Origin: MW101C3 sp943367595
GTDB lineage: Bacteria; Cyanobacteriota; Cyanobacteriia; PCC-6307; Cyanobiaceae
NCBI GenBank assembly: GCA_943367595.1
Contig: CALRJS020000017.1
Span: forward strand, 9,648-73,647
DNA length: 64,000 nt
Direction: 5' to 3'
The position numbers and the translations under genes were made by a program. How positions within the stretch are numbered: the stretch's first letter is position 1; each line of letters begins with the position of its first letter. Shown piece after piece: positions 8,185 to 17,524 of the stretch. The notes under the pieces were generated by a model. The model was not told the origin of the DNA, made no database searches, and saw only the letters and a list, made by a program, of their open reading frames with translations.

Positions 8185-9312
8185 TCAGGGGGTGTTCCAG
8201 ACAAAACGCGACGAAGCGGCATAGTTCCAGACAAACACCACGGCAATGCCGGCGATCTGAGCGAAGAGGGTGTCACTCGCCACGCGCGTGTAAAAGACAC
8301 TGGCCAGGCCGATGTTCGCCAGCATCGGCAACGAGGCCACCACCAGAAACTTGACAAGCCCGGCGAGCAATGGGAGACCCTTGAGCCGCAGGTGGCGGAA
8401 GGTGAGGGTGTTGTTGACGAGATAATTGCTGCAGGCCGAGGCGATCACAGCCGGTGGCAACGAGGCCACAAAGGAGAAGCCCAGCAGGATCAAGAGGTTG
8501 GACACCAGCAGCTGCACACCGATCCCGGACACACCAACCAGGGCAAAACTCACGGCTCGCCGTGGAACCATCCGCAACAGCAAGGTGTGGATGATCGAAA
8601 CGCCGAAGTCCCACAGCACGGAGATATCCAGCTTGGAGCTTCCGAAGGTGCGGGGCTGGAAGGCGAGCGGGGTTTCTTCGACGATCAGATGCCCACGGCT
8701 GATCGAGAGAAGCTCATAGAGAAACTTGAACCCCTGCGAATCCACCTGCCGGATCATCGGCAGGCAGCGGTCGAGCCGCAGGGCGAAAAAGCCGCTCATG
8801 AAATCGCTGAGGTGGCGATACCGGGGCAGGGTGAAGCGTGCGAGGCGATTGGCCAGCACCGATCCCCCTTCCCTCTTGTCGCTCAACCCCTTGATGGAAG
8901 CCTCGGGGTGAAAGCGGCTGCCGATCACCAGATCGGCATTGCGGGCCAGCAACAACTCCAGTGCTGCCGCCACCGACGCGGGCTCATGCTGTCCATCACA
9001 ATCCATCACCACGGCGAGATCGCCCGTGCTGTCCAGCAGGCCTTCCTTGATGGCGCTGGAGAGGCCTGAGCGCCCCACGCGCCGGATCAGCCGCAGGCAG
9101 GGCTCCCCGTGCGCCAGTTCCTTGACGAAATCAGCCGTTCCATCGGCGGAGTCGTCGTCTACAACGATCACCTCCAGCTGGAAGCGATCACGCAGAGCCA
9201 GCAACTGCTGGAGGATTGGCTGGATGTTCTGCCGCTCATTGAAGGTGGGCAGCACGATGGTGACCCGCGCTGCCGGGGAAGACCCGGCAGACGCGACGAC
9301 CGAGGCGGGCAA
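8185..9312 (-). CDS. GT2 polyprenyl-phosphate glycosyltransferase fused to a GtrA membrane domain
   Basis: The N-terminal part (about 15-230) is a DPM1-like GT2 domain: TIVLPTFNERQNI at its start, VVDDDSADGT in the nucleotide-binding region and DCDGQHEP with the DxD-type metal ligands. The C-terminal part (about 240-372) is a four-helix GtrA domain (SFALVGVSGIGVQLLVSN at its start, ending FVWNTP). Such fusions make polyprenyl-phosphate-linked hexose and may flip it, supplying the donor for GT39 enzymes like the downstream gene. TTG at 9312 is the only start upstream of the catalytic core; it lies 27 bp from the end of sigA and has no clear ribosome site, so the exact start is uncertain. Confidence 0.9.
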   Translation of the reverse strand: MPASVVASAGSSPAARVTIVLPTFNERQNIQPILQQLLALRDRFQLEVIVVDDDSADGTADFVKELAHGEPCLRLIRRVGRSGLSSAIKEGLLDSTGDLAVVMDCDGQHEPASVAAALELLLARNADLVIGSRFHPEASIKGLSDKREGGSVLANRLARFTLPRYRHLSDFMSGFFALRLDRCLPMIRQVDSQGFKFLYELLSISRGHLIVEETPLAFQPRTFGSSKLDISVLWDFGVSIIHTLLLRMVPRRAVSFALVGVSGIGVQLLVSNLLILLGFSFVASLPPAVIASACSNYLVNNTLTFRHLRLKGLPLLAGLVKFLVVASLPMLANIGLASVFYTRVASDTLFAQIAGIAVVFVWNYAASSRFVWNTP

Positions 9313-9339
9313 AACGGAGGGAACGCTGACGATGGGAGG

Positions 9340-10713
<1,374 letters not shown>

Positions 10714-11063
10714 AGGGGGAAGGGCGAAACGGGTTGAAAACGAAGGCTGGGAGAAGCGTTCTGGAGAGGTCGCCCCGTTGGCGTGATGGCATCGACGACA
10801 ACCACCCTGCCAAGGCCCTGCGGCATTCGCCGAAGTGCCAGGCACGATGGGAAATCGAGCGCCCTAACGAGATGGAACCAGACCGGAAACGACAACGGCG
10901 GCGCGGAGGCCAGAGCAGGGCTGTCAGGGGTGGTCGCAGACCCAGCAGCCCTGCGGAGAAAAATCCGTATGGCTGGCTTCAGATCTTCCCTCTGGACGGA
11001 ACTCTGCCTGGTTCCGACAGCAGCCTGTTGGACTGCTCAACCTGATCACCTTAAGAAACACCC
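10714..11063. other. Divergent intergenic region between sigA and priA
   Basis: 350 bp with no supportable gene. It must hold the promoters of sigA (minus) and priA (plus), but I see no convincing -35/-10 pair on either strand. The only clear structure is a 7-bp hairpin over the priA start codon, listed separately. Confidence 0.6.
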
Positions 11064-11072
11064 ATGGTGTTT
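11056..11072 (+). promoter_or_regulatory. Hairpin enclosing the priA start codon
   Basis: AAACACC (11056-11062) and GGTGTTT (11066-11072) are perfect complements around a CAT loop, so the ATG of priA (11064-11066) straddles loop and stem. No Shine-Dalgarno sequence is visible upstream. The structure could limit translation initiation of priA; chance is also possible. Confidence 0.4.
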
Positions 11073-13421
11073 GCAAGGCAAACGCGGCAGCTCGTCGTGG
11101 CTGATGCGCCCGGCCCAGCCTCCACGGCAGTGATCTACTGGCAGGTCTGGGTGGAAGCCGGCCGAGATGGCCGCATCTTCACCTATGCGAATCCCCAGCA
11201 GCTTGAGGTCGCCGCCGGTGATCTGGTGCGGGTGCCACTGCGCGGCCGGCCCCATGTGGGACTGGTGGTGGAGGCGCTCCAGGCCCTGCCGCCCGATCTG
11301 CAGGCGGAGCGGCTGCTGGCGATCACCGCCGTGCATCAGCGCGCCGCCGTGGATCCGCTCTGGCAGGAGTTGTTACAGGAAGTGGCCCATCAATGCCACA
11401 CCACGGTGTTCAAAACGCTCAAATCAGCTCTGCCGCCGGGCTGGCTTGGCCAGTCGCGCCCATCCCAGCCGGCCGGGCCGCGCCCGCTCCAGTGGGTGAG
11501 CGCGACGGCGGAAGCGGAAGCGGCCAGTCCTCGACAGCAACAGTTGCTGGAGGCCCTGCGCCAGTGCGGGGGCGGGGCCTGGCTGCGCGATGTCTGTGGC
11601 GGATGGGGCTTCAGCCGTTCGGTGGTGGAGGGACTGCGCCGTGAGGGCAGGGTGTGCGTCACGGCCCGTCTGCCGGGCCCGGAGACGGCTGCTCGGGCCC
11701 ATGGCCCGCCCGGCGGAGCTGCAGCCAGTGGAGCCGCCGTGGCACACGGCGGCGACGGCAGCACGCCACGGGCGCTCACGACAGCCCAGCAGCAGGCCCT
11801 GGAGGCGATCCTGGCCTCGGCGCCGGGCAGTGAGCTGCTGCTCTGGGGCGTGACCGGCTCGGGCAAAACCGAGGTGTACCTCCAGGCCGCCGCCGCCGCG
11901 CTGGCAGCCGGTGAGAGCGTCCTGCTGCTCACCCCTGAGATCGGCCTGATCCCCCAGCTGCTGGATCGCTGCCGCGCCCGTTTCGGCAGCGGCGTTCTCG
12001 AGTACCACAGCGGCGTCAGGGACGCCGGGCGGGTCCAGGTGTGGCGCCGCTGCCTGGCGGCCCGACGCGGCGAGCCCTTGCTGGTGGTGGGCACCCGCTC
12101 CGCCGTGTTCCTGCCGCTGCAGCCGCTCGGCCTGATCGTGCTCGACGAGGAGCACGACACCTCCTACAAACAGGACGCGCCCATGCCCTGTTACCACTGC
12201 CGCGACGTGGCGCGGATCCGCTGCCGCACCGGCGGCCGACTGCTGCTGGGCAGCGCCACCCCCTCCCTGGAAACCTGGCTGGCCTGCCAACCGTCCAGCC
12301 CTGGCCACGGGAAGGCCGGCAGGCGCCCAGCCACCGCCCTGCTGCGGCTGCCTGAGCGCATCGGCGGCGCCCAGACGCCGCCGGTGAGCGTGGTGGACAT
12401 GCGCCTGGAGCTGGCCGATGGCCACCGGCGCCTGATCAGCCGGGCCCTGATGACGCGGCTGGAGCAGGTGCGGGAGCGTGGTGAGCAGGCGGTGGTGCTG
12501 GTGCCGCGGCGCGGCTACAGCAGCTTCCTCAGCTGCCGCAGCTGCGGTGAAGTGGTGCAGTGCCCCCACTGCGATGTGGCGCTCACCGTGCATCGCCAGC
12601 GTGAGGGCCGCGCCTGGCTGCGCTGCCACTGGTGTGACCACCGCCAGGAGATCACCGAGCGGTGCGGCCACTGCGGTTCCACCGCCTTCAAACCCTTCGG
12701 CGCCGGCACCCAGCGGGTGATCGAGCAGCTGGAGAAAGAGCTGGAAGGGCTGCGGGTGCTCCGCTTCGACCGCGACACCACCCGCGGCCGTGACGGCCAC
12801 CGGCGTCTGCTGGCCGCCTTCGCCGCCGGCGACGCGGACGTGCTGGTGGGCACCCAGATGCTGGCGAAGGGCATGGATCTGCCCCGCGTGACGCTGGCGG
12901 CGGTGCTGGCGGCTGATGGTCTGCTGCACCGGCCCGATCTTCGCGCCGCGGAACAGTGCCTGCAGCTGCTGCTGCAGCTCGCCGGCCGGGCCGGTCGGGG
13001 CGAACGGCCGGGATCCGTGCTGGTGCAGACCTACAGCCCTGACCATCCGGTGATCTGCCACCTGATCGATGGCCACTACGAGCGCTTCCTCGACGAGGAA
13101 CTGCAGCTCCGCCGTCAGGCCCGGTTGGTGCCCTTCAGCCGCGCCTGTCTGCTGCGCTTCGCCGGTGACTCCGCCAGCGCCACCGCCACCACCGCCGCCG
13201 CCCTGGCGGAGCGGGTGCGTCCGGCGGTGGTGGCGGCAGGCTGGGAGCTGATCGGGCCGGCACCGGCACCGGTGGCGCGGGTGGCCGGTCGGCACCGCTG
13301 GCAACTGCTGCTGCATGGGCCAGCCGGCACCCCGTTGCCCCTGCCCGAGGAGCAGGCGCTGCGCCAAGGCCTCGACGGCCGGGTAACGCTCAGCATCGAT
13401 CCCGATCCGATGGAGCTCTGA
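11064..13421 (+). CDS. priA: Primosomal protein N' (PriA helicase)
   Basis: 3'-to-5' DNA helicase that reloads the replisome at stalled forks. The 785-residue protein has an N-terminal DNA-binding domain, Walker A GVTGSGKTEVY near residue 261, DEEH Walker B near 358, GSATPSLETW (motif III), and a zinc-binding insert at about 490-540 with eight cysteines in CxxC pairs (CRSCG, CPHC, CHWC, CGHC). Helicase motifs V and VI follow (LVGTQMLAKGMD, QLAGRAGRG). A Gly/Ala-rich stretch of about 40 residues before Walker A (about 205-245) looks like a lineage-specific linker. The start at 11064 lies within a hairpin; a GTG further in (11098) is a possible alternative. It is divergent from sigA. Confidence 0.95.
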   Translation: MVFARQTRQLVVADAPGPASTAVIYWQVWVEAGRDGRIFTYANPQQLEVAAGDLVRVPLRGRPHVGLVVEALQALPPDLQAERLLAITAVHQRAAVDPLWQELLQEVAHQCHTTVFKTLKSALPPGWLGQSRPSQPAGPRPLQWVSATAEAEAASPRQQQLLEALRQCGGGAWLRDVCGGWGFSRSVVEGLRREGRVCVTARLPGPETAARAHGPPGGAAASGAAVAHGGDGSTPRALTTAQQQALEAILASAPGSELLLWGVTGSGKTEVYLQAAAAALAAGESVLLLTPEIGLIPQLLDRCRARFGSGVLEYHSGVRDAGRVQVWRRCLAARRGEPLLVVGTRSAVFLPLQPLGLIVLDEEHDTSYKQDAPMPCYHCRDVARIRCRTGGRLLLGSATPSLETWLACQPSSPGHGKAGRRPATALLRLPERIGGAQTPPVSVVDMRLELADGHRRLISRALMTRLEQVRERGEQAVVLVPRRGYSSFLSCRSCGEVVQCPHCDVALTVHRQREGRAWLRCHWCDHRQEITERCGHCGSTAFKPFGAGTQRVIEQLEKELEGLRVLRFDRDTTRGRDGHRRLLAAFAAGDADVLVGTQMLAKGMDLPRVTLAAVLAADGLLHRPDLRAAEQCLQLLLQLAGRAGRGERPGSVLVQTYSPDHPVICHLIDGHYERFLDEELQLRRQARLVPFSRACLLRFAGDSASATATTAAALAERVRPAVVAAGWELIGPAPAPVARVAGRHRWQLLLHGPAGTPLPLPEEQALRQGLDGRVTLSIDPDPMEL

Positions 13422-13509
13422 ACGGCCATGCCTCGCGGGGCTGGCAAGCCGGTCATCGTCACCCTGCAACGGAACCGCTGCAACGGCGCACCTGGAACGG
13501 TGGCGTGAA

Positions 13510-14634
13510 TCAGCCCCCGTCGCCGTCCTTGGGAACGGGCAGCTCGGGCCAGCCGAACCCCGATGACCAGCGCAACCGCTGCAGGGCGAGGGCGGCAGCA
13601 AGCAGCAGCAGGATCGCCATCCCACCCAGGCCCAGCCTGCTCCAGCGCCAGGTGAGCAGCTCCAGCTGATTGGCGGCACCGGTGACAAGGGGCCAGCGCA
13701 CACCGGTTCCTTCGCGAGCGGCCGGCCGGGGGGCGGCCTGCCGCACGGCGCCGAGGGAAACCGGACGGAGCACCATCTGGAGATCGAGGCCCGGAACGGC
13801 GTCAAGAGCCTGCAGATCGAGCTCCAGCCACAGGTGCTGGCGCACACCCAGCAGCCAATTCCGCTCGCTCAGCTCGAGGCGGGGCGGGGGCAACTCCACA
13901 CCAATCCGTTCAGCGGCCAGGGCCGTGGTGCGCGCCAGCAGGGCCTGAATCTCCACCGCCGGCAAGGAAGGACTGCGCAGCACCTGGCGGGGGCCGTCAG
14001 CCTTGAGGCTCAGGCGGGCGCCTGGATCGGCCTCCGCCACAGCCTTGGCGAAGCGCTGCTGCCAGGGGAGCTGGCGGCCGGTGTCGCTGCTCCAGACCTG
14101 AGTGAGCTGCAGCCGCCCCGGGCCCGGAAATTGCAATTCCGTCTCCACCCGCAGGCATCCGCTCAGCAGGGTGAGCACCAGCAGCAGCACCAGGGCGACC
14201 ACGGCGAAACCAAGGGGCTGGCGGGTGGGGCCCACCGGTGGCGGCGGCGGGTCAGGCGGCCCGTCGCGGCGCGGCCTCCAGCGGCTGGCTGACTTCAGCC
14301 GGCCTTCCAGGGGTTCGGCCCCGCCCAGGCTCGGCAGGGTGAGGGACCAATTGGCCGGACGCTGCAGCGCCGGGGCATCGAGGATCATCTGCAGATCCCT
14401 GGCTTGCAGGCGCAACTCAGGGTCGGTGCTGGCCCGCAGGCTGCGGCAGCAGGCCTGAGCGGCGGCGGTGTCACCCTGGCCGATCCAGGCGGTGACCATC
14501 AGCAGGCGCAGTTGACCGCCGAACGGAGAACTGGGTGGGTGCTCATCAGCCAGGGGTTGGAGCAATCGCAGACACTGGCCGTAGTCGCCCCGCTCGAGAG
14601 CGCGGCGCGCGCTCAGCAAGGACTCATCCTCCAT
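13510..14634 (-). CDS. DUF3153 protein with N-terminal TPR-like region
   Basis: 374 residues. Residues 1-100 are helical and TPR-like (LLSARRALERGDYGQCLRLL, a later QGDTAAAQACCRSL). A Pro-rich linker follows, then one membrane helix at about 141-160 ending LLSGC, then the DUF3153 extracytoplasmic domain (about 161-330), and a second membrane helix near the C-terminus. In many cyanobacteria DUF3153 proteins begin at the LSGC lipobox as lipoproteins; here that lipobox-like sequence is internal, so it probably works as a membrane anchor. ATG 14634 overlaps the end of argB by 11 bp. Function is unknown; a thylakoid or plasma-membrane location is likely. Confidence 0.82.
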   Translation of the reverse strand: MEDESLLSARRALERGDYGQCLRLLQPLADEHPPSSPFGGQLRLLMVTAWIGQGDTAAAQACCRSLRASTDPELRLQARDLQMILDAPALQRPANWSLTLPSLGGAEPLEGRLKSASRWRPRRDGPPDPPPPPVGPTRQPLGFAVVALVLLLVLTLLSGCLRVETELQFPGPGRLQLTQVWSSDTGRQLPWQQRFAKAVAEADPGARLSLKADGPRQVLRSPSLPAVEIQALLARTTALAAERIGVELPPPRLELSERNWLLGVRQHLWLELDLQALDAVPGLDLQMVLRPVSLGAVRQAAPRPAAREGTGVRWPLVTGAANQLELLTWRWSRLGLGGMAILLLLAAALALQRLRWSSGFGWPELPVPKDGDGG

Positions 14635-15565
14635 GGCCAGGCAAGCCGGAGCGGCGAACGGGCGCGGCGGCTGCGGCATCCGGCTGGGAGCGGCCCACCA
14701 CCATCGTGCCGATGCCGGCATCGGTGAACACCTCCAGCAGCAGGGCGTGGGGGACGCGGCCATCAACGATGTGAGCCGCCCCCACCCCCTGGGCGAGCGC
14801 GCGGATGCAGCATTCGGTCTTGGGGGTCATGCCACTCGCCACCACGCCGCTGGCGATCAGCTCACGGGCCTGGGCCAGGGTCAGGTGACGCAGCAGCGTG
14901 CTGGGATCGTCGCGGTCCGTGAGGATGCCGGGGGTGTCGGTGAGCAGGATCAGCTTTTCGGCCTGAAGGGCAGCGGCCAGCTCTCCCGCCACCGTGTCGG
15001 CGTTGATGTTGTGAGCCTGGCCTTCGGCGTTGGCCGCCACGCTGGAGATCACCGGGATGTAACCCGCGTCGAGCAGGGGGCCGAGCACCGCGGGGTTCAC
15101 GGCGGCCACCTCGCCCACCAGCCCATGGGAGCCACCGCCCCAGGCGCGGGCCTCCACCAGCCTCCCGTCGCTGCCCGAGAGCCCCACGGCCCGGCCGCCC
15201 AGGCGGTTGAGGCCATTGACGATCTGCTTGTTCACGCGGCCCACCAGGACCATCTCCACCACATCCATGGTGTCGGCATCGGTGACGCGCAAGCCGTCAC
15301 GGAACGTGGGCTTGATCGCCAGCCGGCTCAGCCACTCATTGATCTCCGGTCCGCCGCCGTGCACCACCACCGGCCGCACCCCCACACAGGCGAGCAGGGC
15401 CAGATCGCGGAACACCGCCTCCTGCAGCGACTTATGGGCCATCGCCGCACCGCCGTACTTGACCACCACCCGGCGGCCGGCGAAGCGCTGGATGTAGGGA
15501 AGGGCCTCGCTGAGAACGGAGACCCGCAGGCTGTCCTCGGCACTGATCAAGGGGTCCTGGCTCAA
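14624..15565 (-). CDS. argB: Acetylglutamate kinase
   Basis: Phosphorylates N-acetyl-L-glutamate, the controlling step of arginine synthesis; in cyanobacteria it is the target of the PII signalling protein. Visible motifs: VVVKYGGAAM at the N-terminus, VVVHGGGPEIN, and NINADTVAGELAAAL with the substrate-binding Asn/Asp, followed by LILLTDTPGIL. The C-terminal GVGAAHIVDGRVPHALLLE segment is standard. The last 20 residues are Ala/Arg/Gly-rich and overlap the DUF3153 start. TTG at 15565 gives 313 residues; no ribosome site is obvious, and the upstream DNA is unusually G-rich on the opposite strand. Confidence 0.96.
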   Translation of the reverse strand: MSQDPLISAEDSLRVSVLSEALPYIQRFAGRRVVVKYGGAAMAHKSLQEAVFRDLALLACVGVRPVVVHGGGPEINEWLSRLAIKPTFRDGLRVTDADTMDVVEMVLVGRVNKQIVNGLNRLGGRAVGLSGSDGRLVEARAWGGGSHGLVGEVAAVNPAVLGPLLDAGYIPVISSVAANAEGQAHNINADTVAGELAAALQAEKLILLTDTPGILTDRDDPSTLLRHLTLAQARELIASGVVASGMTPKTECCIRALAQGVGAAHIVDGRVPHALLLEVFTDAGIGTMVVGRSQPDAAAAAPVRRSGLPGHGG

Positions 15566-15628
15566 TGGACTGCGGGGTGATGGTGGGTGGAGAGACTGAG
15601 GAAGCCGGGCTGGGAACGACAGCGCCGG

Positions 15629-15675
15629 TGGGGAATGGGCCGGGGGCCGGGGGCCGTGGGTCGGGCTGGGCTGGG
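15629..15675 (+). other. G-run cluster (possible G-quadruplex) upstream of argB
   Basis: The spacer between argB and the DUF2854 gene has at least six runs of three to five G on the plus strand separated by two to four bases. This meets the usual pattern for a G-quadruplex. It lies 65-110 bp upstream of the argB start, on the non-transcribed side of that gene. The rest of the 250-bp spacer holds no gene I can support. Confidence 0.45.
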
Positions 15676-15813
15676 CAGTGGCCGAGCTGGAACCGGGATG
15701 GGCTGGTACCGAGCTGTGCCCGGACGGTGGAACGGCACGGGTTCAGGGCCGTCGGAGGTCCTGGGCCGGGGCGGCGATCGTCGGCAGAGCGGTGATCGCC
15801 GCCAGTGCCGCGC

Positions 15814-16377
15814 TCAGGGCACAGGCTCGGGGCTGACAGCCGCCGCGGGCAGCAGCGAAAGCTCCAACAGGGAGCCATCGAGAGGCCGTAACTCGGCCGT
15901 GAGGCCCGGGCCGAAAAAACGACCGAGCCGCTCCTGGCGAGCCTGCCAGCGGTCCAGGCTCACGCCGTTGAGCCGGAAGCGCAGGATCAGGCCATAAGCG
16001 CCGCCCTGCTCCAGCTCAGCCACGCTCACCAGTTCGGGCGGGCTGTCCTCGTCCCAGAGCTTGAGGGCTTCAAGAGAGGATTCAAGGTGGGCCTTCTGGC
16101 CGTAGCGCCAACGGGTCACATCCTTGAGCAATTTGCGCAGCGGCTCGCTGGCCGGCTCCTCGCGCAGCCGTTGAAAGGTGGCCGGGGGGGTGAGCCGCTC
16201 GGCAGGCGGCAGCTCCGAGGATTTCAGCGCCAGGCCACCCAACAACACGGGGATGCCATAGAAGACACCGGCCAGGCTGATGTTCGGGCTGTCGGTGACA
16301 TACGCGATCGAACCGATCACGGTGAGCACCGCTCCGAGAATCGTGAGCAGGCTGCCGGGGGAGGTGAGGGCTTGCAT
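15814..16377 (-). CDS. DUF2854 family membrane protein
   Basis: Cyanobacterial and plastid family of unknown role. The 187-residue protein has two membrane helices close together near the N-terminus (SLLTILGAVLTVIGSIAYV and SLAGVFYGIPVLLGGLAL), then a soluble domain with TRWRYGQKAHLESSLEALKL and DEDSPPEL, which I associate with DUF2854. ATG 16377 has GGAGG 8 nt upstream, which decides it over the TTG six codons earlier. It lies upstream of argB on the same strand, with a 250-bp G-rich spacer between them. Confidence 0.84.
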   Translation of the reverse strand: MQALTSPGSLLTILGAVLTVIGSIAYVTDSPNISLAGVFYGIPVLLGGLALKSSELPPAERLTPPATFQRLREEPASEPLRKLLKDVTRWRYGQKAHLESSLEALKLWDEDSPPELVSVAELEQGGAYGLILRFRLNGVSLDRWQARQERLGRFFGPGLTAELRPLDGSLLELSLLPAAAVSPEPVP

Positions 16378-16406
16378 CGGCCCATCCTCCAGCAAAGCCG
16401 TGCAGG

Positions 16407-16706
16407 ATGGAGAGGCAACGCCAGCGATCCGCCTCCATGCCCCTGTCGCCGCCTGCCGACGGCCCCGACCCTGCGGTGGCCGCCACCGCTGATGCCGGCC
16501 AGGCGCCTGCCGCAGCCAGGCCCACTGGCGGAGCGCAGGCCCCGAGCAACCAGGAGCTGATCGATCAGCTCACCGAAGACCGGCTCTGGCTGCTGCGTCA
16601 GATCGATGCGGGCCGCTGGAGTGAGCTGCGCCTCGATCTGGCAGCCCTGGAACGCGAACTGGGCCAGATGCTCGACCAGGCCCGCGAGAAGCTGCAGACC
16701 GACTGA
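16407..16706 (+). CDS. Small conserved cyanobacterial protein, unknown function
   Basis: 99 residues, divergent from the DUF2854 gene (30 bp between starts). The first half is Ala/Pro-rich and probably disordered; the second half (about 47-99) is a helical, coiled-coil-like segment of the form ELIDQLTEDRLWLLRQID and DLAALERELGQMLDQARE. I recall similar short ORFs in this position in picocyanobacteria, but cannot name a family. ATG 16407 or ATG 16437 could be the start; neither has a good ribosome site. No function can be proposed. Confidence 0.6.
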   Translation: MERQRQRSASMPLSPPADGPDPAVAATADAGQAPAAARPTGGAQAPSNQELIDQLTEDRLWLLRQIDAGRWSELRLDLAALERELGQMLDQAREKLQTD

Positions 16707-16794
16707 ATCCTTCCACTGGTGGCAGAGGCGACGGCCCGTAGGCCGTCATCCCCCTGACTCAAGCGCGGCCGACCCATTCGCTCAGCAGGGCTCG

Positions 16795-16956
16795 CCCGCT
16801 TGCTGTTTCACACCGGCATGCTGCGTCACGCCGGCTTGCTGCTTCACACGCTCAGGCTGTTTCAGACGCACAGGCTGTTGGAGGCGCGCAGGCTGTTTCA
16901 TAGGCGCAGGCTGTTTGGCGCCCGCTTGCTGCTTCAAGCTCGCAGGCTGTTTCCCG
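16795..16956. repeat. 18-bp tandem array, 9 units
   Basis: Nine consecutive 18-bp units with a core of GCAGGCTGTTTCA or GCTTGCTGTTTCA, diverged but strictly in phase with no indels, fill most of the spacer between the small ORF and ssb. On the minus strand, beginning 18 bp after the ssb stop, the array is open in the ssb frame as a Lys-Gln-Pro/Gln-Ala hexapeptide repeat ending at a TGA at 16782-16784. Confidence 0.85.
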
Positions 16957-16973
16957 CGCCTCCTCCCTCCTGA

Positions 16974-17483
16974 TCAGAACGGGATGTCGTCTTCCTCCTG
17001 GGCGTCTGGCACGAGGGGAGCAGAGTTCCAGGTGGGCGTGGCCGGGGCGGGAGCGGCGGCTGGCGGGTTCTGCCGCACCGGCTGGCGCACAGGAGCAGCG
17101 GCCCGTGGGGCCCCCATCGCCGCAGGAGCTGGCGCCGGCGCCCTGGATGGGCCGGCGCTTCCGCCACCACCGACCACAGCTCCGCCGAGGGGATGGAGCC
17201 GGGAGAGGGTGAACTCGGCCCGCTTCTCCTTGGTGCCATCCGGGCGGTTCACAGTGTTCATGCGCAGGCGCCCTTCCAGCACCAGGCGCTGGCCCACCTG
17301 AACGCGGTTCTGCAGGTCCTGCGCCAGATTGCCGAAGCCCACCACCTTCACCTGGCCGGGCGGGTCATCCGGGCGCAACCCGTCGATCTGCACCGCCATC
17401 TCCGCCACCGGCGTCTGGTTGTCCTGGGTGTAGCGCACCTGGGGCGCCTCCAGCACCACCCCCTCCAGCAAGCAGTGATTCAT
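16974..17483 (-). CDS. ssb: Single-stranded DNA-binding protein (OB fold)
   Basis: Binds ssDNA in replication and repair. Residues 1-100 form an OB fold of the cyanobacterial type starting MNHCLLEGVVLEAPQVRY, with VKVVGFGNLAQDLQ and GQRLVLEGRLRMN. A Pro/Ala/Gly-rich linker follows and the protein ends in the classic acidic tip EEDDIPF that recruits partner proteins, so 169 residues is a complete SSB. ATG 17483 has GGAG just upstream; the frame continues 9 codons further but without support. It may be a second SSB paralogue, since cyanobacteria often have two. The frame continues open after the TGA through the 18-bp array. Confidence 0.92.
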   Translation of the reverse strand: MNHCLLEGVVLEAPQVRYTQDNQTPVAEMAVQIDGLRPDDPPGQVKVVGFGNLAQDLQNRVQVGQRLVLEGRLRMNTVNRPDGTKEKRAEFTLSRLHPLGGAVVGGGGSAGPSRAPAPAPAAMGAPRAAAPVRQPVRQNPPAAAPAPATPTWNSAPLVPDAQEEDDIPF

Positions 17484-17524
17484 CTCTCCGTCCGCACCGG
17501 CGGGCCACATCCTGATGCACGGCC

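Noticed and set aside
16795..16956. CRISPR array
   Set aside because: Units are 18 bp and contiguous with no unique spacers, and no cas genes are near; it is a diverged tandem repeat.
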